DNA of 64,000 bases from SG8-30 sp963695085. GTDB lineage: Bacteria > Pseudomonadota > Gammaproteobacteria > Steroidobacterales > Steroidobacteraceae. A model generated the notes under the pieces. It was not told the origin of the DNA, ran no database searches, and saw only the letters and a program-made list of their open reading frames with translations. Numbering within the stretch: position 1 is the first letter of the stretch; each line of letters opens with the position of its first letter. The DNA is taken from assembly GCA_963695085.1 (NCBI GenBank), contig CAVOFV010000005.1, positions 124,001 through 188,000 on the forward strand. Reading direction: 5' to 3'. Made by a program: the position numbers and the translations under genes. Below, piece after piece: positions 6,915 to 15,125 of the stretch.

Positions 6915-8312
6915 ATGCCCGCGCGCACGTCGATCTATCGCCGCCTGATGCTGGCAACGCTGCTGCCGCTGCTGGTCGCGATGGCGGTCGCGTGGGCGAT
7001 CGCGACGACCATCTTCAGCCGCACGCTCGAGCAGCGTGTCGTGGACCAGACGCGTCGCGCGGCACGCGTCATGACCGATTCGGGGCTGCCGTTCACGCAG
7101 TCGCTGATCGACCGGCTGGCGGACCTGCAGCAGGCGGACTTCGCGCTGCTCGATGCCGACGGCCAGGTCGCGCTCACAAGTTTCGGGCAGATCCCGCCGG
7201 ACCTGGCGCGCCAGCTGGGTCCGCCGGCGCAAGTGGCCGCGACGGCGACGAACCTGCGGCACCTCGACGTGAACGGTGCGCCGGCCGTCCTCGTGTTCCA
7301 GCCGGTGGCGGCGCATCCGGACGGGCGATACACGGGCCTGGTCGCGGTCGCCTCGCTTGGCGACGCGCGCGGTGCAGCACGCGATGCAGCGCTTGGTCTC
7401 GCGATCGCGATGCTGCTGGCGAGCACCGCGCTGGCGGCGCTCATCCACACGCTGGTCAGGAACATCACCGCGCCGTTGCAGGGGCTGGCGCGCTACGCGG
7501 ACGCGGTGGCCGCGGGCGATCGCGAGTCGCGGTCCGCGATCGAGCGGACCGACGAAGTGGGGACGCTGGCGCGAGCGCTCGACGACATGACGGCCCGGCT
7601 CGCGGTCTACGAGCGCCGGCTCGCCGAACGCAGCCGCCTGTCGGCGCTGGGGGAAATGGCGGCGCGCATCGCGCACGAGATCCGCAATCCGCTGACCGGG
7701 CTGAAGCTGCACCTGCAGCTGCTTGGCGAACGCGCCGGCCCGGCGGACGCCCCGCGCATACAATCCCTGCTCGACGAGGTGCGGCGGCTCGAGTTGATCG
7801 TCGATTCGTCGCTGGCCGTCGCGCGCGACCGGCCGGCGAATCCCGAGCCGACCGACCTGCCGACCCTGCTGACCGACGTGCTGGAACTCATGCAACCATC
7901 GCTGGAACACCGCCGCATCGGGGTGACGACGCGCCTGGCCAGCCTGCCGCCGCTGGCGGTGGACCGCGCGCTGATCAGGCAGGCATTCCTGAACCTGCTG
8001 GTGAACGCGGTCGATGCGCTGCCCGACGGCGGGCGGATCCTGGTGGCGGCCGGGCGCGACGACGCGCGCCATTCGGCGTGGCTCGCCGTCGAGGACTCCG
8101 GAAGCGGCGCTCCCGAGGGGCTGCTCGACGACGGCCTGCGTGGCGGCGCGAGCGACAAGCCCTTCGGCCTGGGACTCGGCCTCACGGTCTGCCGCGAGGC
8201 GGCCGGGTTGCACGGCGGCGAACTCAGGCTCGCCGAGGCGGTGGAGCTCGGCGGCGCGCGATTCGTCATCGAACTGCCCCTTGCGCCCGCCGGCGCTTCA
8301 CCGGCAGGCTGA
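6915..8312 (+). CDS. NtrB-type sensor histidine kinase with HAMP domain
   Basis: 465 residues. Two membrane segments (about 13-35 and 157-180) enclose a periplasmic sensor region of roughly 120 residues with no recognised fold. A HAMP linker follows, then the dimerisation helix with the phospho-accepting His254 in AHEIRNPLTG. The ATPase domain is near 340-460, with an N-box around NLLVNAVDAL, the G1 box DSGSG and the G2 segment KPFGLGLGL. It autophosphorylates and should pass phosphate to the regulator encoded 3 bp downstream. The start at 6915 gives a short cytoplasmic tail before the first membrane segment; the ribosome site is weak, and an in-frame start at 6849 would extend into the promoter region. 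It lies divergent to the duplicated sigma-54 units, which makes them its likely targets. Confidence 0.85.
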   Translation: MPARTSIYRRLMLATLLPLLVAMAVAWAIATTIFSRTLEQRVVDQTRRAARVMTDSGLPFTQSLIDRLADLQQADFALLDADGQVALTSFGQIPPDLARQLGPPAQVAATATNLRHLDVNGAPAVLVFQPVAAHPDGRYTGLVAVASLGDARGAARDAALGLAIAMLLASTALAALIHTLVRNITAPLQGLARYADAVAAGDRESRSAIERTDEVGTLARALDDMTARLAVYERRLAERSRLSALGEMAARIAHEIRNPLTGLKLHLQLLGERAGPADAPRIQSLLDEVRRLELIVDSSLAVARDRPANPEPTDLPTLLTDVLELMQPSLEHRRIGVTTRLASLPPLAVDRALIRQAFLNLLVNAVDALPDGGRILVAAGRDDARHSAWLAVEDSGSGAPEGLLDDGLRGGASDKPFGLGLGLTVCREAAGLHGGELRLAEAVELGGARFVIELPLAPAGASPAG

Positions 8313-8315
8313 GTC

Positions 8316-9737
8316 ATGGCCAGGATCCTGGTAGCCGACGACGAACGCTCGATCTGCGAAGCCTTTCGCGAGTTGCTGGCGGCCGAGGGCCACGAGGCGC
8401 TGATCGCGTTCAATGGCGACGAAGCCCTGCGCATGGTGCGCGAGGCACGGCCGGACGCCGTGTTCCTCGACGTGCGCATGCCCGGTCGCGATGGGCTGTC
8501 GGTGCTGCGGGAAATCGGCCGGCTCGATCCCGCCCTGCCGGTCATCGTCATGACTGCCTACGGCACGCTCGACACGGCAGCGCAGGCACTCGGCAGCAAT
8601 GCCTTCGACTATCTCGGCAAGCCGCTGGAGATGCGGCAATTGCGCGACGTGCTGGCGCGTGCGCTGCACCGCCCGGCTGCGGCCGCAGTCGCGGCCGGCG
8701 CCGCCAGCGACGACGAGTCGCGCCCGGTGCTGGTGGGGCAGAGCCGCGCGATGCAGGAGATCTTCAAGCTGATCGTGCTGCTCGCCGACAACGACCTGAC
8801 GGTGCTGGTGCTGGGCGAAAGCGGCGTCGGCAAGGAACTCGTGGCGCGCGCCATCCATGACGGCGGACCGCGCGCAGCCGAGCCATTCGTGGCGGTCAAC
8901 TGTGCCGCGATCCCCGAGCAGCTGATCGAGTCGGAGCTGTTCGGCCACGAACGGGGCGCCTTCACGGATGCGAAGGAAATGCGGCACGGCCGCTTCGAGG
9001 CCGCGGGCCGCGGCACGATGTTTCTCGATGAGGTGTCCGAGTTGCCGCTGCACCTGCAGGGCAAGCTGCTGCGGGTGCTGCAGGAACGCTCGTTCGAGCG
9101 GGTCGGCAGCGTGGCGACGACGGCCTTCACCGCGAGGCTGATCGCCGCCTCGAACCGTGACCTGTCCAGCGAGGTCGCCGCCGGCCGGTTTCGCGAGGAC
9201 CTGTACCACCGGCTCAACCTCGTGACGCTGCGCGTGCCCGCGCTGCGCGAACGGCCCGATGACATTCCCGGGCTCATGCAGGAACTGCTGAGGCGCGCCA
9301 ACCGCGAGGTCGGCAAGCAGATTGCGGGCATCGAGCGGCTGGCGCTGGAGCGGCTGCAGGAACACCCGTGGCCCGGTAACGTGCGCGAACTGGAGCACGT
9401 CATCAAGCGCACCGCGCTGACGGCGCGCGGGCCGCTGATCTCGGTGCACGACCTGCGTTTCGACGATGCGGCGACGCCGACCGAGCAGGCCGTGCAGCCG
9501 CCGCTCGAGGGGGCAATGACGCAGCTGCGCGAGGTCGCGGCCCGCATCGTGCAGCTGGCGCAGCGGGACGGGCAGGGCGGCGACGTGCGCGGCCGGGCCG
9601 TCGAAGCCGTCGACGGCGCCCTGGTCGCCGCCGCCATGCGCGTGTGCTCGGGCAACCAGGTGCAGGCCGCGAAACTGCTGGGCATCAACCGCAGCACGCT
9701 GCGCAGCCGGCTGGCGGACCCGCCGGACGCCGACTGA
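8316..9737 (+). CDS. NtrC-family sigma-54-dependent response regulator
   Basis: 473 residues. The receiver domain (1-120) has the phosphorylated Asp52 in FLDVRMPG, with Asp9 and Asp10 in the acidic pocket. The AAA+ domain (about 145-375) has Walker A GESGVGKE, Walker B in MFLDEVSEL and an arginine-finger region REDLYHRLN. The loop that contacts sigma-54 reads GAFTDA (residues 214-219) instead of GAFTGA. The C-terminal Fis-type helix-turn-helix is at about 435-467. Phosphorylated forms drive open-complex formation by RpoN, whose gene is also in the window (53898-55337). Three basepairs from the kinase gene, hence one operon. Likely targets are the sigma-54 promoters at 3431, 6727 and 9958. Confidence 0.9.
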   Translation: MARILVADDERSICEAFRELLAAEGHEALIAFNGDEALRMVREARPDAVFLDVRMPGRDGLSVLREIGRLDPALPVIVMTAYGTLDTAAQALGSNAFDYLGKPLEMRQLRDVLARALHRPAAAAVAAGAASDDESRPVLVGQSRAMQEIFKLIVLLADNDLTVLVLGESGVGKELVARAIHDGGPRAAEPFVAVNCAAIPEQLIESELFGHERGAFTDAKEMRHGRFEAAGRGTMFLDEVSELPLHLQGKLLRVLQERSFERVGSVATTAFTARLIAASNRDLSSEVAAGRFREDLYHRLNLVTLRVPALRERPDDIPGLMQELLRRANREVGKQIAGIERLALERLQEHPWPGNVRELEHVIKRTALTARGPLISVHDLRFDDAATPTEQAVQPPLEGAMTQLREVAARIVQLAQRDGQGGDVRGRAVEAVDGALVAAAMRVCSGNQVQAAKLLGINRSTLRSRLADPPDAD

Positions 9738-9755
9738 TGGAATTTCCGCCACGAC

Positions 9756-9772
9756 TGTATAAAATCCCGACA
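9756..9772 (-). promoter_or_regulatory. Third TGT-N11-ACA motif
   Basis: Minus-strand TGTCGGGATTTTATACA. It differs from the motif at 3532-3548 at only three positions although the surroundings are unrelated, so it is not part of the duplication. It lies about 190 bp upstream of the sigma-54 promoter at 9958. Confidence 0.55.
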
Positions 9773-9957
9773 AAACTCCTGTAAATCGTTTAATAACAAT
9801 ATGTTACGTCAGTCTCGGCCGGCCAGGTCCGGTCCGCTGGCGCCGTAGCGCTGTCGGTCCGCCCGGCAGTTGATGGCGCGGACGGCCAGGCGCGGGGATC
9901 CCGCCACGACGGCTATGTCCTTGACCCCCATGACAAATGTGATGGGCTTCACACTCA

Positions 9958-9972
9958 CGGCACGAAAGTTGC
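9958..9972 (+). promoter_or_regulatory. Sigma-54 (-24/-12) promoter of the MoxR/DUF58/VWA operon
   Basis: CGGCACGAAAGTTGC, followed by TT, matches the RpoN consensus (TGGCACG-N4-TTGC) at all but the first base, with correct GG-N10-GC spacing. Predicted start near 9984. The first downstream gene with a sensible start is at 10217, giving an unusually long leader. Confidence 0.7.
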
Positions 9973-10216
9973 TTGTAAGTTGGTGCTGGCATCACGCCGT
10001 GTGTGCCACTTCGAAGGCAGGTCCCCCCAAATATGGCCTGCCGGAAGAAGCGTCCGGGTCGCGGTCCCTCCTCGACACGTACGAAATCCGGCGACAATCC
10101 GGTGCGGTCACGCGCAAGGGCACGTGGCCGCGCCGGATTACCTGGATGACGTCGTGAAAAGCGGCGCACCGTTGGATCAGGTTCCGGTACACAACAACAA
10201 GCCGACCGTGTCGACC

Positions 10217-10990
10217 ATGCCCGAGAATCCTGCAGAGCCGAGCCCGGTTGCCTCCGCGTTCCGGCGTCCGCTCGTGCGTGCGGCGCTGCTGGCGCTCAGC
10301 TCGGCGGCGGTCTGCTGGCTGCTGCTGGCCGGTCTCACCGATCCCCGCGCCGCAGCCGCCGCGATCCCGGCGGTCGTCGTACTGCTGGCGCCGTTGTTCG
10401 CGCCGCTGGGCGGCGGGCTGCGCGACAACGCCGCCGGCCTGGCCCTGTGGTGCCTGCTGTGCGCCGCGACGGCCCTGCTGCTGCTGGTGCTGATCGGTCC
10501 GGCCGCCTTGCACGGCCGCCTGCTGGCCGCGGGCATCGGCATGTGCCTGGCGCTGCTGGTGGTGTCGCACGCCGGGCTGCTGGCGCTGTTCACGATGCTG
10601 GACAAGGGCCGTCCGCAGCAGGAACGGCGGGAACTGGCGGCCTGGGCGGTGGCGGGAGCGCTGGCCGTGCTCGGCGCGACGCCCGTCTGGCTGGCGCCGC
10701 TGGTGCAGGCGCTCGACGGCAGCGCCGTGGCGGCGAACCTGGCGCTGGCCGTCAGTCCACTCGTCCACCTGGCTGCCGCGACCGGCAGTGACCTGTTGCG
10801 GACCGACTGGTTCTACCGTCATTCGAGCATCGCCTCGCTGTACTTTTCCTACCCGCGGGTCGGCACGGCGCTGCTCGCCTACACTGTCATCTGCATGGCG
10901 GTTTTCGCCGCCGCTGTCGCCGCGGGGCGGCGGGGCGGGCGGTCCGCACTGCTTCAAACCAACGAGATCAACGGGGAGATCCAGCGATGA
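10217..10990 (+). CDS. Polytopic membrane protein of unknown function (Yip1-like appearance)
   Basis: 257 residues from ATG 10217. It has a short cytoplasmic N-terminus (about 20 residues) and five or six hydrophobic segments, for example around residues 22-40, 45-60, 70-95, 100-125, 145-165 and 220-240. No catalytic motif is visible. The layout resembles Yip1-type membrane proteins, but the match is by appearance only. It is the first gene of the operon after the sigma-54 promoter at 9958, and its stop overlaps the next start (ATGA at 10987), showing translational coupling to the toroid protein gene. The N-terminal boundary is uncertain since the frame is open further upstream. Confidence 0.6.
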   Translation: MPENPAEPSPVASAFRRPLVRAALLALSSAAVCWLLLAGLTDPRAAAAAIPAVVVLLAPLFAPLGGGLRDNAAGLALWCLLCAATALLLLVLIGPAALHGRLLAAGIGMCLALLVVSHAGLLALFTMLDKGRPQQERRELAAWAVAGALAVLGATPVWLAPLVQALDGSAVAANLALAVSPLVHLAAATGSDLLRTDWFYRHSSIASLYFSYPRVGTALLAYTVICMAVFAAAVAAGRRGGRSALLQTNEINGEIQR

Positions 10991-12066
10991 GACACGCAAT
11001 CATTTCGACGGCACTGCTGCTGGCCGCGTTTTCGACAGCGGTGACCGCTGCGGAAACGATGGACCCGCAGCTGCGCGAGCAGGCGCGGCGCGCGGCGGAC
11101 CGCGGGCTGCATTTCCTGCGCGAGCAGCAGGCGGAAGACGGCTCATGGTCGAAATCGGTGGGCGTGACGGCGCTCGGACTGCGCGCCTTCCTGGACAGTC
11201 ACCGCGGCTACAACGAGAGCGACGGCGCCTTCATCACGCGCCCCGTGCAGTTCATCCTCTCCAAGGCCAATGAAGACGGTTCGCTCAGCGAGACGCTGCA
11301 GAACCGCAGCTACAACACCGCGCTGGCGCTGACCGCGATCGCGGCCGCGAAGAACCCGCAGTACGACGGGGTCATCGCAAAGGGCCAGGCCTTCCTCACG
11401 AAGCACACGGTCGACGAGGGTGAAGGCTACGACCCGGCCCACCCGTACTACGGCGGCATCGGCTATGGCGGCGACGAACGCCCGGACATGTCGAACCAGT
11501 TCTTCTCGCTGCAGGCGCTGCGTGCGACCGCGCTCGACCCGCAGGACCCGGTCTGGGAGAAGGCGATCCTGTTCGTGAGCCGGTCGCAGAACCGCAGCGA
11601 GAGCAACGACCAGCAATGGTCTGGCAACGACGGCGGCTTCATCTACATGCCGGGCGGCAACATCGAGCCGTTCAAGGGCACCGAGTCCTACGGCACCATG
11701 ACGGCGGTCGGCATGATCAGCCTGCTGTACGCCGGCATCGACAAGACCGACCCGCGGGTCCAGGCCGGTTACGAGTGGTTCCGCAAGCACTACACGCTCG
11801 ACACCGTGCCCGGGACCGATCTCAAGGACGGGATCTTCTATCACTACTACGCCTTCGCCCACTGCATGGCGGCGTTCGGCGAAACCGAAGTCGTCGACGC
11901 CGACGGCCAGCGGCACAACTGGCGCAATGACCTGGCGCAGAAGCTGTTGAGCCTGCAGGCCGCCGACGGCTCCTGGGTGAACAAGGACTCGCCGCGTTTC
12001 TGGCAGAACAACCCGCAACTGGTCACGGCCTGGAGCGTGAACGCGCTCAACATGACGCTGAAGTGA
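10987..12066 (+). CDS. Exported prenyltransferase/squalene-oxidase repeat protein
   Basis: 359 residues with a signal peptide (1-22, ending VTAA). The mature part is an alpha/alpha toroid with QW-like repeats, for example EQQAEDGSW near residue 40 and LQAADGSWVN near 320, and further segments such as NDGGFIYMPGG. The DxDD acid motif of squalene-hopene cyclase is not seen, so it is probably not a terpene cyclase. Proteins of this kind are often encoded beside MoxR, DUF58 and BatA genes, as here. It is coupled to the upstream membrane protein (ATGA) and followed after 7 bp by the next gene. It is a third toroid protein in the same 20 kb, but without TSP3 or dockerin modules, so it probably acts in the periplasm. 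Confidence 0.8.
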   Translation: MRHAIISTALLLAAFSTAVTAAETMDPQLREQARRAADRGLHFLREQQAEDGSWSKSVGVTALGLRAFLDSHRGYNESDGAFITRPVQFILSKANEDGSLSETLQNRSYNTALALTAIAAAKNPQYDGVIAKGQAFLTKHTVDEGEGYDPAHPYYGGIGYGGDERPDMSNQFFSLQALRATALDPQDPVWEKAILFVSRSQNRSESNDQQWSGNDGGFIYMPGGNIEPFKGTESYGTMTAVGMISLLYAGIDKTDPRVQAGYEWFRKHYTLDTVPGTDLKDGIFYHYYAFAHCMAAFGETEVVDADGQRHNWRNDLAQKLLSLQAADGSWVNKDSPRFWQNNPQLVTAWSVNALNMTLK

Positions 12067-12073
12067 GCGGCGC

Positions 12074-13546
12074 TTGCGCGCGTCCTCGCTCGCCGCCCTG
12101 CTGCTGTGCACTGCGCCCGCGGTCGGCGTCGCGCAGGACCTCGAGGTCACCGCCGCATGGGGCGGCTGGAGCCGCCCCGCGCGCACGACCTGGCTCGAGC
12201 TGGAACTGCTGTCGCAGCGCGACGGAACGGCCGGGATCCGCGTCACATCGGGTCCGCAAACGACGCAGGCCGACGCGACGCTGATCGCGCACACGCCGCG
12301 GCGGCTGGGCCTGCCCGTGCGTGCGCGCCCGGGCGCGACGATCACCGTGCGCTGGCCGGATGGCGCGGTGACCACGCAGCCGCTGCCGGTCGACGTCGCC
12401 GAGTTGCCGCTGGTGGCCTGGGTCGTCGCCACGGATCCGCCCGGGCACGGTGATTCACCGGCCGCACAGCACGTGATCACGCTCGGCCCGGGCGCCCTGC
12501 CACCCAGCACCGCCGCTTACGATGCCCTCGACGCATTGGTCGTCGACGACCTTGGCATCTCCGCCCTGACGCAATCGCAGCTCGGCGCCTTGCTCGGCTA
12601 CCTGGCGCGCTGCGGCCCGGCCGTTCTCGTCGCCCTGCCCGAGCAGGCCGGCCGCATCGTCATGGATGCCGCGGGCTGCGGCGGCGACGGCCTCAGGTTC
12701 GTCGAACGCGCGGATCAGGCGATGGCCGGCCTCGCGGGCCTGCAGGCCCGCGCGCGGCTACGCGATCCACCTGCCATGTCCGTCAGCAGCGTGTTGCCGT
12801 TCGCGCCGGGACCCTGGCGCTGGGTCACGCTGCTGGTGGCGGCGTACCTGTGCCTCGTGTTGTGGATGATCCTGTTCACGCGGCGGCCGGCCTGGCTGGT
12901 CGGCGCGATCCTCGCCGGCACGGCGGCCTCGTGGTTCACCGTGACGTTCGCCGGCAGCGCGGCGAGTCTCGGCGTGTGGTCCGAGATGCAGCAGGGCGAG
13001 CGCATCGCGCGCTACCGCGCGGTGCAGGCGTTGAGCGCAAACGCCCGCGGCTTCGCCACGATGGACCTGCCACGGTTTCTTGACGAGCCGGCGACGTGCC
13101 AGCCTGATGCGCCAGCCGAGTGGCACTGGGACGTCGCCAGCGGCCGCTTGGCGAGCGTTCGCCTGCCCACTGCGCTGTTCGGCAGCGGGGCGATCTGCTT
13201 CCGCGGGCACTTCCCGGTGCTGCGTTCCGCCCGGCTCGACGCCAACGATGACGGCCACGTGCGCCTGGCCAATACGGGCGAGGGCGAATGGCCGGCCGGA
13301 TGGATGACGCTGAACGGGAAGATCCACGGGGTGCCGGGCATGCGCCCCGGTCAATCCGTCGAACTCGTGAGTGGGCGAGGCGCGGGCGCCGCCTCGGCCG
13401 TCGAGTTCCTGGCGCTCGAACGCGTCGGCCTGTCGCACGAGGGACTCCTGCTGCCGCTCGCCGTGCCCGCCCAGGTGGCCGGCCCCGACGAGTCGCGCGC
13501 CTGGCTGCTGTTGCGGATGCCACGGGCAGCAGGAGCGACGCAATGA
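12074..13546 (+). CDS. Exported protein with central membrane segments, unknown function
   Basis: 490 residues, apparently starting at TTG 12074; an ATG at 12063 is in another frame. Signal peptide about 1-20 (ending VAQD). Residues 21-120 look like a beta-rich domain, 120-225 like a Rossmann-type or amidotransferase-like fold without visible catalytic residues, then two membrane helices at about 240-265 and 275-295, and a second periplasmic beta-rich region to the end. This layout (beta domain, alpha/beta domain, membrane pair) recalls the large proteins often found in MoxR/Bat operons. The stop overlaps the next start (ATGA at 13543). No family name can be given. Confidence 0.6.
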   Translation: MRASSLAALLLCTAPAVGVAQDLEVTAAWGGWSRPARTTWLELELLSQRDGTAGIRVTSGPQTTQADATLIAHTPRRLGLPVRARPGATITVRWPDGAVTTQPLPVDVAELPLVAWVVATDPPGHGDSPAAQHVITLGPGALPPSTAAYDALDALVVDDLGISALTQSQLGALLGYLARCGPAVLVALPEQAGRIVMDAAGCGGDGLRFVERADQAMAGLAGLQARARLRDPPAMSVSSVLPFAPGPWRWVTLLVAAYLCLVLWMILFTRRPAWLVGAILAGTAASWFTVTFAGSAASLGVWSEMQQGERIARYRAVQALSANARGFATMDLPRFLDEPATCQPDAPAEWHWDVASGRLASVRLPTALFGSGAICFRGHFPVLRSARLDANDDGHVRLANTGEGEWPAGWMTLNGKIHGVPGMRPGQSVELVSGRGAGAASAVEFLALERVGLSHEGLLLPLAVPAQVAGPDESRAWLLLRMPRAAGATQ

Positions 13547-14019
13547 CGACCCTGCGTGCTGGCGCCGGCATCGGTCTGGTCACCACCGCGGTCGTCGCAA
13601 CGTGGTGGCTGGCCGGCATGTACCCAATGCTGACCCGGCACGACAATCCAGCCGGGAGCGCCGCGCGCGCCGTCGTCGTCCTGTGGCTCGCGCGCGCGAT
13701 CGTGCTGGCCGTGTTCGCGAGCCGCCTCGGCGTGCTGCTCGAACCGCGCCGCGCGCTACCCGCCGTCGCCGCGCTGGTCGCGGTGCCATGGCCGCTGCTG
13801 CTGATGTTGTGGGCGGCGGGTACCATGCCGGTGACAGCGCTGCTCGGCGCCGAGGTGGTCCTCGTGCTGCTGGCAGCGTGCTGCATCGCAGGCGGACGGA
13901 TCCTCGCGCGGATGATTGGTCCGCAGGACATCGCCCTGCTGGTGGCCACCGCAGCGGGCAGTTGCGGTGCGGCGCTGCTGCTGGTCTTGCGCGGACACTA
14001 CCTGCCATGGATCGGCTGA
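13543..14019 (+). CDS. Small polytopic membrane protein, unknown function
   Basis: 158 residues, start ATG 13543 overlapping the previous stop. Four hydrophobic segments (about 10-28, 45-65, 75-95, 100-118) with a fifth near 130-150, and no conserved catalytic residues visible. Its 3' end overlaps the start of the next gene by 13 bp (14007-14019). The place inside a coupled operon between an exported protein and a DUF4175-like protein supports it being a real gene and part of a membrane complex. Confidence 0.6.
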   Translation: MTTLRAGAGIGLVTTAVVATWWLAGMYPMLTRHDNPAGSAARAVVVLWLARAIVLAVFASRLGVLLEPRRALPAVAALVAVPWPLLLMLWAAGTMPVTALLGAEVVLVLLAACCIAGGRILARMIGPQDIALLVATAAGSCGAALLLVLRGHYLPWIG

Positions 14020-15125
14020 ACGGCACTGCATGTGGCGCGCTGCTGGCGCAGCTGCTCGGCGAGGTGCAACGCCGATTATGGCTGCAGCGGCTGGGGCAAG
14101 CCCTGCGGATCGCTTCCTGGCTGGTCCTCGGCGCAAGCATCGGCGCCGCCATCTCGAGCATGCTGTCCGGCATGCCCGATGCCGCGATCCTGTGGTCGGT
14201 GGCCGGCGGGCTGTACCTTGCTGCCGTGTTGACCGCCGGCGGCCGGCGGCCTGCCGCGAGCACGGCCGCCGCGTGGGCCGACCGCCACCTGGGCGGCAGC
14301 AGCGCCTATGCGGCGAGCCTCGAATTTCTCGCTGGCCAGCCGCCGGGACGGGACCGCGCGATGCTGGCGCACCTGGACGCGTGGACCGCGACCGCGGCGG
14401 CGGCGAGCCGTCAGCAACTGCGGGCCACGCCGTCGCACTGGCTGCCGGCCCGCGCGCTGGTGGCGGCGGTCATCGCGCTGGCGCTGGCGTCGTTGACGAT
14501 CGGGCTATCGGCCGGGGAGGGCGCGCTGCGGTCCCGGGCACCGGCGACGCCGGCCGGCGTCGCGGCACTACCCATTGGCACGGATCCCGCGGTCGATCGA
14601 CTCGCGCGGCAGTTTGCACGGAACGCGCAGCCGGCGCGTGCGGCAGACGATGGCTCGGGCAAGTCCGGCGCCGATGACCAGGGCGGGCAGGACGCGGGTT
14701 CGCGCGGGCCGCCGCAGCGCGACCGTGGCGCAGCAGCCAGCCAGCCCGGGACGATGGAGGAGCGGACGGAGCCGCAAGGCATGGCCACGGGCGTGCGTTC
14801 GGCCGCCGGCGGTGGCGAGCAGGCCGGGCAGGTCGATGCGGGAGATGATCCCGGCGGCATCACCGCCAGCGACCTGCGTCTTCGGGTCGAGCGACGCGAC
14901 CTGGACCGTGACGCTGCCGCGCGGCGATCGTCGGTCGACAACGCGACCGGCGCCTATCAGGATGACGGCGGCGCTGGCAGTGGGCCTGGCAGCGGGCCGC
15001 GGGACGCGACGCCAGCCGCAGTGCGCGCGGCCCGGCTGCCGGCAGGCCGGCTGGCAGGGGTGAGCGGCCCGGCCGAGACCGAACTCGTCAACCGTTATTT
15101 CGAACAGAGAGGCCGCCAGCCGTGA
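14007..15125 (+). CDS. DUF4175-like membrane protein with long disordered C-terminus
   Basis: 372 residues from ATG 14007. Two membrane segments near residues 30-75 and one near 150-170 enclose a periplasmic stretch with AAWADRHLGG and SAYAASLEFL, a pattern seen in DUF4175-type proteins of MoxR operons. From about residue 195 the sequence is rich in Gly, Gln, Arg, Asp and Ser and likely disordered; the last 20 residues (SGPAETELVNRYFEQRG) are more conserved-looking. The C-terminal tail could dock to the MoxR ATPase or a VWA partner. The stop overlaps the GTG start of the MoxR gene (15122). The function is unknown. Confidence 0.6.
   Translation: MDRLNGTACGALLAQLLGEVQRRLWLQRLGQALRIASWLVLGASIGAAISSMLSGMPDAAILWSVAGGLYLAAVLTAGGRRPAASTAAAWADRHLGGSSAYAASLEFLAGQPPGRDRAMLAHLDAWTATAAAASRQQLRATPSHWLPARALVAAVIALALASLTIGLSAGEGALRSRAPATPAGVAALPIGTDPAVDRLARQFARNAQPARAADDGSGKSGADDQGGQDAGSRGPPQRDRGAAASQPGTMEERTEPQGMATGVRSAAGGGEQAGQVDAGDDPGGITASDLRLRVERRDLDRDAAARRSSVDNATGAYQDDGGAGSGPGSGPRDATPAAVRAARLPAGRLAGVSGPAETELVNRYFEQRGRQP

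Larger units (their letters stand above)
9738..10216. other. Intergenic regulatory stretch upstream of the nine-gene operon
   Basis: No convincing gene. The reading frames seen here lack domain content and ribosome sites. It holds the third TGT-N11-ACA motif (9756-9772), an AT-rich patch (9780-9805), a near-consensus sigma-54 promoter (9958-9972) and a 6-bp hairpin (GGCAGG at 10016-10021, CCTGCC at 10037-10042) in what would be a leader of about 230 bases. Confidence 0.6.

Noticed and set aside
9804..10169. 121-codon minus-strand frame between the response regulator and the membrane protein gene
   Set aside because: No domain, no ribosome site, and it overlaps the sigma-54 promoter and motif region.
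10987..12066. Squalene-hopene cyclase
   Set aside because: The QW-like repeats fit the fold, but the protein is only 359 residues, is exported, and lacks the DxDD acid motif.
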